A DNA stretch of 64,000 nt. Source: Isoetes taiwanensis (taxonomy: Eukaryota > Streptophyta > Lycopodiopsida > Isoetales > Isoetaceae). The stretch spans positions 84,055-148,054 of the forward strand of contig JAJEKV010000557.1 of the NCBI GenBank assembly GCA_021234155.1. The letters run 5' to 3'. Shown in pieces: positions 47,165 through 59,797 of the stretch; within the stretch, counting starts at the first letter, position 1; each line of letters begins with the position of its first letter. A program made the translations under genes and the position numbers. Under the pieces are notes generated by a model that saw nothing but the letters and a program-made list of their open reading frames with translations, did no database searches and had not been told where the DNA came from.

Positions 47165-47360
47165 TTAACAAAGATGTGTTGTTTTAATTTTCTTTATCCA
47201 TTGGGAAACAAACGTTAAAATCCACTATAAGTCAAGATCCATAATCCGCTTGATATGACCTGGCTCATAAAATGAGAAAAGGTCTTAGTCTTTTGCGATA
47301 GAGGAGACTAAATTTTCATTTTAGGTCATATCAAAAGGTTATTTCCATTATGGCAACTTA
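47165..47360. repeat. Mosaic segment in satellite unit 6
   Basis: It starts in the inverted orientation (AACAAAGATGTGTTG), then changes back and forth within short distances: GATATGACCT (inverted), CTCATAAAATGAGAAAA (normal), GGTCTTAGTC (inverted), GATAGAGGAGACTAA (normal), GGTTATTTCCATTATGGCA (inverted). Confidence 0.85.
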
Positions 47361-49779
47361 TAGTGTTTTTATGCTTGTTTCGTGGATAACAAAATTAAAA
47401 CAACACATCTTTGTGCATTGCAACTCCTTGTTGGTTCTAGCAAAAGTAGGGGCATTGTCTACCTCAAACAAAACGCCACGCCAATGTACAAAAAAAAGGA
47501 CCCTCCTTTAAGTTATCGGACCATGGAGAACTTCAATCGCCCACAAGTGCTCGGATGTCTTAATGTGGTACATCCAATGATGAAAGATTCCTACTTGTAT
47601 AAAATGCATGTGCACATTGTAAAGGCAAGATTTGATCACGAAGTTTCATCAATTAGTAATGTTCATCCAGAGAAGACTTTTAGACCAAATTATCGGGTCC
47701 ATAATTCAATAGAACTTGTCCTTGTCTACCTTTTGCGCCGTGGGTAAAATTGGGTTTAAATACGTATAACGCTAAAATTACCATGGAACCAATGCCCAAG
47801 AAGCTACTAAACAAAGGACAAATGTGAACCCCAATCGCATGAGAAAATAAAGAAGTCGCTTTTATGTGATTATGATCCGTTGTTCTATTACATTTGGCTC
47901 TATGCCATGGAACAATGCAATTTCTATGCCACTAGCAAGGGCCGGATCCTTCTTGCCCCTCCTCTCCTCGCTCAGATTCGCTTCTCCCCTTCTCTCGCCG
48001 GAGCCACGCCCCATCCTCCTCTCCTCGATCTTGGCGTTTTCACCTTTAGTGTCCCTTTCCACTTTCTCTTCTCCAGTGTCTAGACTAATCATCTCAAAGG
48101 TCCATAATCATCTCATAACCCAAATGCTCCCCACGCCTCCCTATCTTCCCTTCTTGAGAGCTGATCAATCTCATAGTGCTCCTCATTTTTTTGTTCGACT
48201 CTATCTCTTCGTGGCAAAACATCAAGATTGTCTTCTTGCCTCCCATGTTCATATCTTCTCCTCGCCTCCATTGCATCTCCAAAATGTCTCTCGCCTCGCA
48301 TTCTCCTGATGCGATTGAACCAAACTCGAGATCATAATACCCTCCGGGCTTTGTTCATCGCCGCAGGGATTCCCCTCATGTGGGGATTTAGACCTTTCCG
48401 CACACACCAACGACGAAGTCGACTCTAATGCCTCGCGGCCCTCAATACCAACACATCGAAGAAGAAATTGGAACCAAGAGGGTGGCTTAACATGGCTGCA
48501 AGCAATGCGAGAAACAATGCCATCCGCTCATCTTGTCGCTACCAAGCACGCCATAGCAATAGGCCATTATATGGACACCACTTGCGGTTTAGATTAGCAT
48601 GCAAATGATGATGCTCACATAGGTATACCATGCAAGTGTGCACCATGCACTCGAAAGCATCCACACATGCATGCATTCACTTGCATGGCCGAATGGAGGG
48701 GGGGCAACTTAATTTTGTCTTTGTGCTATGCATGTGGAATTAGAGGATGAACCATAAGAGATCACTAAGAGCAAGCCGATTCTAATGCAAGCCAACCCTT
48801 CCTCGCAGAGCCGTGGTTTAGAAACACAAAGGATCTTGAACCGCACGAAGCTAATTCCCAAGGAAATTTACCCAAGTGCCTCTCCGTATTGGGAAAATTA
48901 CGCCAATGCATCCGGAGGCTAGGTGTTTTGCCATAATGGAAATAACTTTTTCTGGCTGATAAAATGAGAAAATTTCGCTGCTTTTGTGAGATAGAGGAGA
49001 CTAAGACCTTTGAACCAAAAGAAGGTCATATCAAACTGAGTTCGATCTTCGACTTATAGTGTTTTTTATCGCTTGTTTCGTGGATAACAAAATTAAAACA
49101 ACACATCTTTTGTGCATTGCAACCCTTGTTGGTTCTAGCAAAAGTAGGGGCATTGTCTACCTCAAACAAAACGCCACGCCAATGTACAAAAATAAGGACC
49201 CTCCTTTGTTATCTGGACCACGAGAACTTCAACCGGCCCACAAGCTCCCGGACGCCTTAATGTGGTACATCCAATGATGAAAGATTCCTACTTGTATAAA
49301 ATGCATGTGCACATTGTAAAGGCAAGATTTCGATCACGAAGTTTCATCAATTAGTAATGTTCGCCCAGTGAGACTAATTTTAGACCAAATTATCGGGTCC
49401 ATAATTCAATAGAACTTGTCCTTGTCTACCTTTTGCGCCGTGGTAAAATTGGGTTTAAATATAGATAACGTTAAAATTACCATGGAACCGATGCCCAAGA
49501 AGCTACTAAACAAAGGACAAATGCGAACCCCACTGCATGAGAAAATAAAGAAGTTGTTTTATGTGATTATGATCCGTTGTTCTATTACATTTGGCTCTAT
49601 GCCATGGAACAATGCAATTTCTATGCCACTAGCAAGGGCCGGATCCTTCTTGCCCTCCTCTCCTCGCGTCAGATTCGGGCCTCCCCCTTCTCGCTATTTC
49701 ACGTCCCATCCTCCTCTCTGGATCTTGGCGTTCACCTCTTCTAGTGTCCCTTTCCACGTCTCGACTTTCAAAGTCCGTT

Positions 49780-51400
49780 TCATTCTTTTTGGACAATACC
49801 TGAATTTGTGGACTTTTTTTGGACAGACTCGCTTCGATGACAGTTTCCGTATACTAACAGACATCCCCAACGAGTGCTGCATATGCTTCAACAACAACCA
49901 CTGGAATCTTGACAGTATTGAGTAGCTTCTTCTTATCGTAAGGGACAGGCTCCCAACAAGTCACTTGGATAGTCTCAAAGTTTTTTTCTTATCATCCATT
50001 GGGGCTCTTCAAGAGCATACCCTACCCACGCCTGGACACAAGACATCATCAGGGCACACCATTACAAAACATGCCTTTGCGGTGATGGCTTGATGCTTTG
50101 TGGTACATGATGAGGCATCCAAAACAAAAGGCCCAAGCAGTGCCCGATCAAGCTCTCATCAATATCGAGGTGTGCACATGCTTATTGAAATATATAAAAG
50201 ATATCAAATCACATATCAAATCATCGCAACACTGGATCTATAATGATACAAAATCTTTTCCCAAAACTATTGTGATGTCATACCCTCTATTGTGAGCAAT
50301 TAGCATCTCCTAGAGTGTGTTACCCCGACTTCGCATTAACCTCTTCAACACTATGAGCCGCTTGGAACTAAATGAGGTGGCCGTGGAATTGTTGTAGCAA
50401 GAATTTAACCCTTTTGAAACCGTGACGTCCATTTTGAATATGTTCATCATTTGCAAAACAAAGATATATCATTATAAATTGGTGCCCACCGATTTCCAAG
50501 CACAAAACACATCTGAAAAATATATGAAAACATGGGAAAATGTGAAAAAAAAAAAAAAAAAAAATTGGCCTCGCAGAATTGGCGCCTATTCTATTTGGGC
50601 TCGCTTGTTGGGCCGCCCCATTTCAATGCGCGAGATTAGCCCCATGCACAAATTTGGGCTGCCTCCCTTTATCTCTCAGGCATCTGGATTTGGTCTTCAG
50701 CCAGACCGAGCCCCACCCGTTGACTTACAATCACCACAAGTTGAGCCAAGCTAGTAGCATAACAAATTATTGACAACAACATTGTTTGCTCATTCTTAAA
50801 TCAAACCTTATGAGAAGTAGCTATGTCATTTCGACAATAAAAGGTCATACCTCATCTTGAAGCAAAAGAGTGTGTCTTATCACCTCATTATCAAGGTGGC
50901 AATGCATGCTGCAATTCTCAACCAAAGAGAAACATGGGTACTTAGAGCACTAGATAAAGGAGATCTATTCTCCATTCGAAATTAAAATAACACTAAAATA
51001 GATCTAGAATTGCAATAAAATGACAACCTTGAATTGCAAATCACGAAAAGTCGCAAAGACAATACGCTTAGCGCTAAAGGGTTTAGTCGAGAGCGGCAAT
51101 GACGAGTAGTGAGACGCTTCTAAGATGGAAAGGATAACAAGTTTTAAAAAGGAGGGAAATTTGAATTTGATTTTGAATCTCAACAACCACGGAATGGTCC
51201 ACGCGATAATGTTGAGTTGAGGGGGGAAATTTAAATTTTGAACCCCGAACAACCACGGAATGGTCCATGTGGCAGCTTTATTTTGAATTTTGAAATGGTC
51301 ACGCTCTATGGGCCCACTAACTACGCATGACCTTTCATTATGAGCATGCCACTTCCCCATCATGCATGCAACCTCCTCATCCTAGGTCTCCCCAGGCAAG
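49780..51400. other. Unrecognised sequence inside the insertion
   Basis: No gene was recognised. A poly(A) run lies at about 50547-50565. Two copies of ACAACCACGGAATGGTCCA occur at about 51182 and 51249 within similar TTTGAA-rich flanks. Confidence 0.4.
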
Positions 51401-54400
51401 GCGCATGCACACAACAGATAATTGCGGGTACGAAAAGTGCAATCAACGATGGCAGCCCTCTCTTTGTGGCGGCTTGTTACTTCCCCACATGCCGAGAGCA
51501 ACTTTTACCACACGCACTTGGATGTGGACAGGCAGGAGCCCTATGTCGATCTATATGATGACATACAGCAGTACAGGCAATTGGGCAAGGTCATGTTGCT
51601 TGGGGATTTCAATGCGCGCACAGGGGCAGAGAAGATCCCAAAATTCGCACCTCTAGCTGAGGATGTGTTGCAAATGGACCCCGCAGAGATGGTTTGGCCA
51701 AGGGCCGCCGATGACAGCCGTGTGACACAAGATGGCCGGGAACCGGCCGCTGTCGGGCAAGATCTTTGACCCGGTCATTTGCAATGGCTAGCACGCTGGC
51801 CGCCCCTCCACCGCCCATTTGTAGACAGGAGAACTGTGGGGGCGGCACCAGTGGTGGATTACGGCTAGCAGACGAAAGCAATGCCTACACTTGGTCACTC
51901 GCCGTTGCCCGGACAGTGGCCGGATGAGGAAGTAGATTCCACCATCAGCCCCCGTTTGCAGATAGATTGGCAGCCAACCGAAAGCACCCATTGTCCCAAC
52001 ACCCCATGTACCACGGCTACAAGGCCCTCGACTATGATCATGCGGCGTCTATGCGAGGATGCTTGAACATGAGTCGCCGGTAGTGCCGCAGCCCCCACAC
52101 TTCAACAAACAGACGCCCAACCGGGAACCAGCTCCTTCGAGGGTAGGGCACGATGCTTTGGGAGAGGCCGCCTCGACGATCCACTGTGGGCTGCAACCAC
52201 CTTCCCCGCAATCACGGGTTCGATGATCTAATGTCGGGAGTGAAACGATGGTTCGCCAAATGCCGGACCCCACCATTCACCGCAGGCAGCCCCGCCAATA
52301 CCGCCCTTCCTCAAGACCAAGAAAGCTGTGTACCTTGTGGAGCACCAGCAATGTGATGTTTGGTCTACTAGACCGCCACCCTAGGGCCTCTCGAGAAAGG
52401 TCTTGAGTAAGCCCGCATGCCCACGTGAAATATTACCCCCGAACAATGGGTGAGATACTTGCAGCACTGTGATGACCCAATGGGAAGCCGGGCAGCAAGC
52501 ATTCCGCATGTGCCTAGCAATCGGGTCATTACCGGCGATGTCATAATGGCCCGCGAACGCCGCTAACGGAAGGCAAATGTGATTTGATGGTATGCGTGCA
52601 GAGTTTTCGCGGGTCGGGCCCCCAATGGTGCCGCTCACAAAGACTCTTCAACAGTGGCATTGCAAGAAGGTTTACCCCCGCGACCGACTACCAAAGAGTT
52701 GTGCCCATATACAAAGCAGTGGGACCCCACAAACAGCCAACTATCGCACCATTATGGTCGGGCCTCGCTTTGCCAAGTTGCTTGCCGATTCTTGAGCAAA
52801 TGACCCACACTTTGGGCGAGGATGGAGAAGTGCGGCTCACGCAGCAGCTCGCCTCGCTAAGATTCTACTATTGACCATATCTTCACTCGCTAACACTCAT
52901 AGAGGATAGCCGAATCAACGCTTTAACCCTGCATCGTTGTTTTTGTGGATTTCGCAAAGGCTTTTGACACGCTGCCTCGATAAGTTGTGGGACGATTGAG
53001 ACAACCGGGGACCCCCGCCGACTTGCGTACGCTATTTTACGCACTATACGCAGGCTTGTCCGGCCGCCTCACACCGCCGGGAGCCCGTTGTTAGTAGCAT
53101 TGGGGTGCGCCAGGCTGCCTCTATCCCCGACGCCGGGCTTTGTACATTGACCAGCCTAGAAGAATGGCTAGTCGAAAGCACGGGGGAGGCGCCAGTTGAT
53201 GCACCACATAATCCCGCAACTCATATATGCCGATGATGTTGACTCGCCGCGATATACCCCTGAGGACATGCAACGCCACCGGATGCTTTTGACACTTTCT
53301 CGCCAATTCACCGGGCATGAGTTAACTTGGCCAAGACGAGGGTGCCGTTGGTCCCATCATCCCCGCATCCACGCCTTCCCTCATTCACTTACCGTGGGTA
53401 GGTAGTGGAGGTGGCTCGGGCCTTTATAAGTATTTGGGCATTGAGTTTTCTACTACCACACACCGGGATGCATCCATCGTTACGGGTCACCGCAGTCGGA
53501 GAGCCCTCAGATGCAATGCAAAACAACAAATACCACAAGGCGAGTCAGATGCATGGGGTCACCAGCACACTTGTTCGTGGCCTTGGTTGAGCCGGGTCCT
53601 CCCCTATGGGGCGGCGGGGCCGCTGATATCCCTCACCACTTGGAACCATCTAGAGCAGGTACGTAAGGCCTTCTTGGCCCCGCACCGGGAGTCAAATCCA
53701 CGGTCCCATATCGATCTTGCTCCGTGAAATGTGCTTCCTTCCATTACGAGAGGGCTGCGCCGAACGCCACATTATTTACTTCCCGTAAGGTGGTGGCTAT
53801 GGATGAAGCCCGCTGCCCAACCTTGCTTTGGCAAGGCGATGGGCCCGCAAGCCGACTCAAAGCCCGGGCTGGAAAGACAAGCAAGCCCCTGGTTCTCGCG
53901 ATGGAATGTGCAGTAACACGATGTGGACCAAAGGCATACACCGAAGGAACGCTACGCCTTTGAAGCAAGATTTTGATGCTTGCTTCATGGCCAAGCTTTG
54001 GGATGCAGAGGCCCCTATCACATGTCAAGGTGGCAAATTATCGACAAAGAAAGTTAATCCCATGCTCACGAGGGGCCCACACCACTACCCGCGCACTCCA
54101 TCTACCCATGAAAAGCCGCCAGGTGATTGCTTCCATTCGCGACAGTGCTCACCACCTCCGCATTGAGACAGGAGATGGATTCGAGCCGAGGAGGACAGAG
54201 TCCGCCGCGGGCCGGGCCAATGGCACCATTGAGGATGAAAGTCACGCCTCCGTGCTTGTCCGGCTGCGATGAGCATATCCGCTCTGTGATGCTTCTAGTT
54301 GTGCCCCATCAGCCCTCGTGATGAGCTACCGAGCACGCCCTCGTAGGCTTGTTGGGATCAGACCGGAGGTAATGGATACGCGACTCGCTTATGCCCCCGT

Positions 54401-54430
54401 CCGACATTAACCTCACCGCGCTTGTGATTA
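51400..54430 (+). pseudogene. LINE (non-LTR retrotransposon) ORF2, broken
   Basis: A LINE ORF2 nicks target DNA with an APE-type endonuclease and primes reverse transcription there. Endonuclease: VMLLGDFNARTG at about 51590-51625, preceded by DLYDDIQQYRQLG. Reverse transcriptase: NYRTIMVGPRFAKLLADS (52740-52795), FVDFAKAFDTLPR (about 52940-52980) and LIYADDVDS (53214-53240) with TPEDMQRHRMLL following, then YKYLGIEFST at about 53430. These lie in changing frames with many stops, so the copy is dead, or the GC-rich consensus is poor, or both. The clade was not determined. Confidence 0.85.
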
Positions 54431-54474
54431 TGTATATAATCAGAAAAGATGTCAAAGATCCTTATTGCTATTAA

Positions 54475-54522
54475 GGTTTTTCCTAAAACCCTTCATGGGG
54501 GTTTTTAATCCCGTAGTAATGC
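54475..54522 (+). other. LTR-like motif after the LINE
   Basis: GGTTTTTCCTAAAACCC then GGGGGTTTTTAATCCCG, as at 15289-15345. Either a solo LTR fragment or a shared 3' region. The short ATTCTATTCTATTC microsatellite at about 54590 follows. Confidence 0.35.
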
Positions 54523-54984
54523 TACCGGCCGCTCTCTTTGTACTTGGGTCCCATAGGCCGCTTTGGTCTCCGTGGACTTATAAAATCATATTCTATTCTA
54601 TTCTATTCCTCCTTATCGCTTCCTCTTCCTTGGAGGCTTCAATCTTCCTGGGAGGACCTTTGAGGTGTTTTTCCATGTTTCATAAAGGTTTCCATCTTCT
54701 AGAGAAGATTTTGAGGTGTTTTTGCATGTCCAAGGCCGCCAAAGGTTAGCGTGATCTCCTTTCTTAGTGTTTTTATTCCTTTTGTATCATTTATTAGTGT
54801 TTTTATTCCTTTTGTATAGTTTGTTCTATTGGCTTTATATGCCCACTTCAATGGTGCATGGCCCTTTGTTTTTTTTTTTACCTTTTTTGTTGGGTGCATG
54901 TTGTATTTTGTTTTAACAAGGCTCACTTTTACTTAATAAGATTGGCCCCATTAGGTCTTCCCCTCAGATGTTGTATGGAGTTTC

Positions 54985-55615
54985 CAACTTGGCACCCCAC
55001 CTTGCCTCCGCGAGATATCGCCTCGTGCACATCATCACCTTTGGCACCCCACCTTGCCTCAGATAACGCTCAGCTTAGACATCAATTGGGTGCAAATTGG
55101 GCAATTTGGCACCCCACCTTTGCCCACCTTGCCTCGAGATATCGCCCTGCTCAGACATCACCGGGTGCAAATTGGGCGGCTCCAATTGGGCACCCCACCT
55201 TGCCTCCCCGATACTGCCCCCTGCCCAGACATCACTGGGGTAAATTACGGGCTTACCAATTTGGCACTCCCACTACCGCATATCGCCGACATCACCGGGT
55301 GCTGGGCTGGCTCAATTTGGCACCCCACCTTGCCCACCTTGCCCCATAATCGGCCCACATCACCTAGGGGTGCAATGGCTTCACTCCCGCACCTGCCTGC
55401 ACATCACTGGGGTGGGGTGTAACGCCCAATTTGGCACCCCACCTTGCCCTACCCAGACATCACCTGAGGGTGGGGGTGTAACGCCCAATTTGGCACCCCC
55501 ACCTGCTCCCTCGCATCGCCTGCATATCACTTGGGGTGCAAATTGGACGGGCGCCCAATTTGGCACCCCACCTTGCCTCGCAGATACCGGCCTCGCCTGC
55601 ACATCACATGATTAA
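54985..55615. repeat. GC-rich minisatellite, units of about 50-110 bp
   Basis: GGCACCCCACCTTGCC or close forms recur at about 54991, 55041, 55109, 55188, 55265, 55320, 55433, 55492 and 55562. Most units also include an AGACATCAC or ACATCAC word and GGGTGCAAATTGGG. Unit length varies. Frames across it are shadows. Confidence 0.9.
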
Positions 55616-55618
55616 ATT

Positions 55619-55637
55619 AAAAAAAAAAAAAAAAAGA
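55619..55637. repeat. Poly(A) run after the minisatellite
   Basis: About 17 A directly after the last minisatellite unit, reminiscent of a retroposon tail, possibly of a LINE-mobilised unit. Confidence 0.6.
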
Positions 55638-55639
55638 AT

Positions 55640-57300
55640 ATGCTCAATGAAGAATTGAAGTGTGCTTCTCTAGCATATTGAATACAAACATGTGAAGGAA
55701 ATATATGTATTGTAATGTAGATATTGTTCACTATATATCTCCAAGTGACCAGCTTGTACCTGAAATTGGGCGACCGCCCAATTTCAAGGCCCTTAACAAT
55801 GGTCTTGTCTATCTTGTGACGGTTTATTTTTTTGACCTCTCGTCTAGGCCCTGTCTGGGTAAGAAATCAAGGCCCCCGCCCAATTTGCAGGTGATCTATC
55901 ACCGTGGTGGGACAAACTCATTTTCTTTAAATCTTGTCTTGTCTAGGAACCTGTAGTCTAGTAACTAATCACTATAAGTGAGTCATGTCCGGCAAGAAAC
56001 CGCAAGAAATTTGCAGGAGCATCATTTTTTTACCTCTTGTCTTGTCTAGTAATCAGAACTCGCCCTAGTCCTCCCCTCGAAAGAAACTACCGCCACATAT
56101 GCTCTTTTGAAGCAATTCCTCGATGCACAAATCCTATTAAACTTAATATTTTCTTATATCCTTAGATGCGCATATGCCTCAAAACAAGCATCATTTGAAG
56201 CAAATCCTTCATCCTTATAATATTTCAACCATTATGGTCGCATCTACATCTCCGTGAACTACTTTGAAATACAAAGAGGCAGGATTCATGGCAAGAATAC
56301 TAACAGATTTATGGCAAAGACAAGAATACTAGCAGATTCATGGCAGCCTCACTCTCACAGATCTCTCGATGAAATATTGTGTCCGTGGAAGGCCACAAAT
56401 GAAGGAGTGATTCTCGCTGCCCCCTCTTCATCGGGGATAACTTCAATCCGATCATGCCGCCAAACCCAACATGGTGCCAAACTCGCTTCCATGGTGCCAA
56501 ACTCAGCCCCCAAAATTTTCCAATCAATAGCAAGACGAAGCTTGGCCCTAAAACACAAGATTCGAAAGCCGGGTCATACCGCCATACGCCATACCCGGCC
56601 ATCTCGGCCATACCCGCCAAGTTTCAAGCTCGGCCATACCACACCGTGCCGCCATACCATAGCCAATAGGTTTTGCCATAGCTCGAAGTGTTAGGGTTAG
56701 CTGGGCAATACACCGATAGGTTTTTGCCATGGATAGAAGTCGTGTTAGGGTTAGCCATTAGGGTTAGGTTAGGTTAGCTTTAGTTTACTTAATTTTAATT
56801 TTTAGTTACACAACGATTTTTCTTAGTTAATTGAATTCTTTTGCATAATGCCCCTTTAAGCAACACTTCCATAACATTAATAAATATGTTATTGGACGGA
56901 AGCTAGACTTAAACACGGCGGGGTCCCCAATTTCATACTTGTATGTCCCTCTCGATAACCTATTACAATACTAACATTTACCCGGCATGTGCGTGAAAAT
57001 AGCAATAATCCCGTAAGAGCCGAAAAGTCTCCCAATTGATGAGGAATTGCAAATGTGATAACATACTGATGATGGATATTTGAAACTTTAACATTTTCAT
57101 AACATTAACTTTACTTTCAATTGCTATATGAAAGCTTTGAAAAGTGTATGCTGTTTTAATGAAATTATGTATAATTTTAATGTCTTAAAGTTGTTCTAGT
57201 TCATCTTTTGTGCAAAATATGCTCTTACAACCCTATATTCTAGACAATAGCTACCATTTGAGATATTTATGGACTTATGAAAGTCCATATTTAATGAAAC
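55640..57300. other. Unrecognised DNA inside the insertion
   Basis: No gene was recognised. At 56260-56345 a short word (AGATTTATGGCAAAGACAAG and variants) repeats. At 56570-56660 CGGCCATACC and GCCATACC words recur. At 56686-56780 there are degenerate TTAGGGTTAG words. Confidence 0.4.
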
Positions 57301-57307
57301 GTGGCTT

Positions 57308-59797
57308 TAGTATCTGGCTCCTCTCCATTCCCTCCCCGCCATCTCTCCCCCAAAGACTAGCTCCTCTCCATCCTCTCTCGGGTCATTTTCTCTCTCTGCG
57401 CTTAGTGTCGCATAATCATGTCATAACCCAAATGCTCCCCCACATTCCCTATCTTCCCTTCTTGAGAGCTGATCAATCTCATAGTGTTCCTCATTTCTTT
57501 TGCCCCGACTCTATCTTCTCTTCGTGGCAAAACATCAAGATTGTCTTCTCGCCCCATGTTCATATCTTCTCCTCATCTCCATTGCATCTCCAAAATGTCT
57601 CGCCTCGCTGGTTCTCCCCGATGCGATTGAACCAAACTCGAGATCGAAAATTCTCCTCGCTTGTTCACGCCTCATGGATTCCCTCGGACAGGGGATCTAG
57701 ACCTTTCCAGATACACCAACGACGAAGTTAGACTCTAATGCCTCAAGGCCCCTCAATACCAACACATCTAAGAAGAAACCGAACCAAGAGGGTGGCTTAA
57801 CATGGTTGCAAGCAATGCGAAACAATGCCATCCGCTCATCTTCTCGCTACTAAGCACGCCATGGCAATAGGCCATTATATGGACACCGCTATGTGTTTAG
57901 ATTAGCATGCAAAATGATGATGCTCACATAGGTATACCATGCAAGTGTGCACTATGCACTCGAAAGCATCCACACATGCATGCATTCACCGGGGCACGAC
58001 TTGTCTTTGTGCTATGCATGTGGAATTAGAGGATGAACCATAAGAGATCACTAAGAGCAAGCCGATCTAATGCCGCCCAACCTTCTTCCACAGAGCTGTG
58101 GTTTAGAAACACAAAGGATCTTGAACCGCACGAAGCTAATTCCCAAGGAAATTTACCCAAGTGCCTCCTCCATTGGGAAAATTACGCTAATGCATCCGGA
58201 GGCGCAGGTGTTTTGCCATAATGGAAATAACTTTTTTCTGGCTCATAAAATGAGAAAATTTCGCCCGTTTTGCAGGTAGAGGAGACTAAGACCTTTTCAA
58301 AGGCAGTATAAGGTCATATCAAACGGAGTTCGGATCTTTGACTTATAGTGTTTTTATCGTTTGTTTTGTGGATAACAAAATTAAAACAACACATCTTTGT
58401 GCATTGCAACTCCTTGTTGGTTCTAGCAAAAAGTAGGGGCATTGTCTACCTCAAACAAAACGTCACGCCAATGTAATAAAATAAGGACCCTCCTTTAAGT
58501 TATCGGACCACGAGAACTTCAACTGTCCACAAGCGCCGGACGTCTTAATGTGGTACATCCAATGATGAAAGATTCCTACTTGTATAAAATGCATGTGCAC
58601 ATTGTAAAGGCAAGATTTTCGATCACGAAGTTTCATCAATTAGTAATGTTCGCCCCAGAGACTACTTTTAGACCAAATTATCGGGTCCATAATTCAATAG
58701 AACTTGTCCTTGTCTACCTTTTGGCCGTGGTAAAATTGGGTTTAAATACGTATAACGTTAAAATTACCATGGAACCGATGCCCAAGAAGTTACTAAACAA
58801 AGGACAAATGCTAACCCCTAATCGCATGAGAAAATAAAGAAGTCGCTTTTATGTGATTATGATCCGTTGTTCTATTACATTTGGCTCTATGCCATGGAAC
58901 AATGCAATTTCTATGCCACTAGCAAGGGCCGGATCCTTCTTGCCCTCCTCTCCTCGCGTCAGATTCACTCTCCCTTCTCTCGCCGGCTTCCACGCCCCAT
59001 CCTCCTCCTCTCGATCTTCATGCTCACCTCTTCTAGTGTCCCTTTCCACTTCTCGACTTTCAAAGTCCCTAGTAATCGCTCCTCTCCATTCCCCCCGCCA
59101 TCTCTCCCCAAAGACTAGCCCTCTCCATCCCTCCTCCGTCATTTTCTCTCATGGGCCTTAGTGTCCATAATCATGTCATAACCCAAATGCTCCCACGCTC
59201 CCTATCTTCCTTCTTGAGAGCTGATCAATCTCATAGTGCTCCTCATTTCTTTGCCCCGACTCTATCTTCTTCGTGGGCAAAAACATCAAGATTGTCTTCT
59301 TGCCTCCCATGTTCATATCTTTCCTCGCCTCCACCGTGATCTCCAAAATGTCTCGCCTCGCTCTCCCCTCGATGCGATTGAACCAAACTCGTAGATCGAA
59401 AGTACCCTCCTCGCTTTGTTCACGTCAAGGGATTCCCTCGATGTGGGACTAGACCTTTCGACACACCAACGATGAGTCGACTCTAATGCCTCAAGGCCTC
59501 TCAATACCAACACATCGGAAGAAGAAACTGGAACCAAGAGGGTGGTGAACATGGTTGCAAGCAATGCGAGAAACAATGCCATCCGGCTCATCTTTCGCTA
59601 CTAAGCACGCCATGGCAATAGGCCATTATATGGACACCACTTGCGGTTTAGATTAGCATGCAAATGATGATGCTCACATAGGTATACCATGCAAGTGTGC
59701 ATGCACTCAATCCATCCACATGCATGCATTCACTTGCATGGGCGGAATGGAGGGGGGCACGAATTTGTCTTTGTGCTATGCATGTGGGAATTAGAGG
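57308..59797. repeat. Satellite A array, right part
   Basis: Continues the unit split by the 7.5 kb insertion, then one more nearly full unit (landmark ATGGAACAATGCAATTTCTA at about 58894). The segment that is inverted in units 3 and 4 is in normal orientation here (about 58137). The array ends in mid-unit at GTGGGAATTAGAGG (59797). Confidence 0.95.

Larger units (their letters stand above)
38641..49776. repeat. Satellite A array, left part (units of about 1.7 kb)
   Basis: The landmark ATGGAACAATGCAATTTCTA begins at about 39238, 41001, 42779, 44497, 46220, 47907 and 49604, giving periods of 1.69-1.78 kb. Each unit also holds GGCCGGATCC, CATCAAGATTGTCTTCT, CATGGCTGCAAGCAATGCGA, TTAGATTAGCATGCAAATGA and ATGATGAAAGATTCCTACTT in the same order. 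Many small frames on both strands are satellite shadows and no frame is kept across copies. Unit 1 starts in mid-unit. Confidence 0.97.
49777..57307. mobile_element. 7.5 kb insertion splitting one satellite A unit
   Basis: Satellite sequence stops at TTTCAAAGTCC (49776) and resumes at TAGTAT...GGCTCCTCTCC (57308), neighbouring positions in an intact unit (compare 39412-39440). Removing the insert restores a unit of 1.76 kb. Inside: unrecognised DNA, a broken LINE, an LTR-like motif, a GC-rich minisatellite and AT-rich DNA. No clear target duplication or terminal repeat was found, so it may be a composite of several insertions. Confidence 0.75.

Noticed and set aside
39212-49925. Many 60-170 codon frames in satellite A
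   Set aside because: They recur because the DNA recurs, and frames and stops change from unit to unit.
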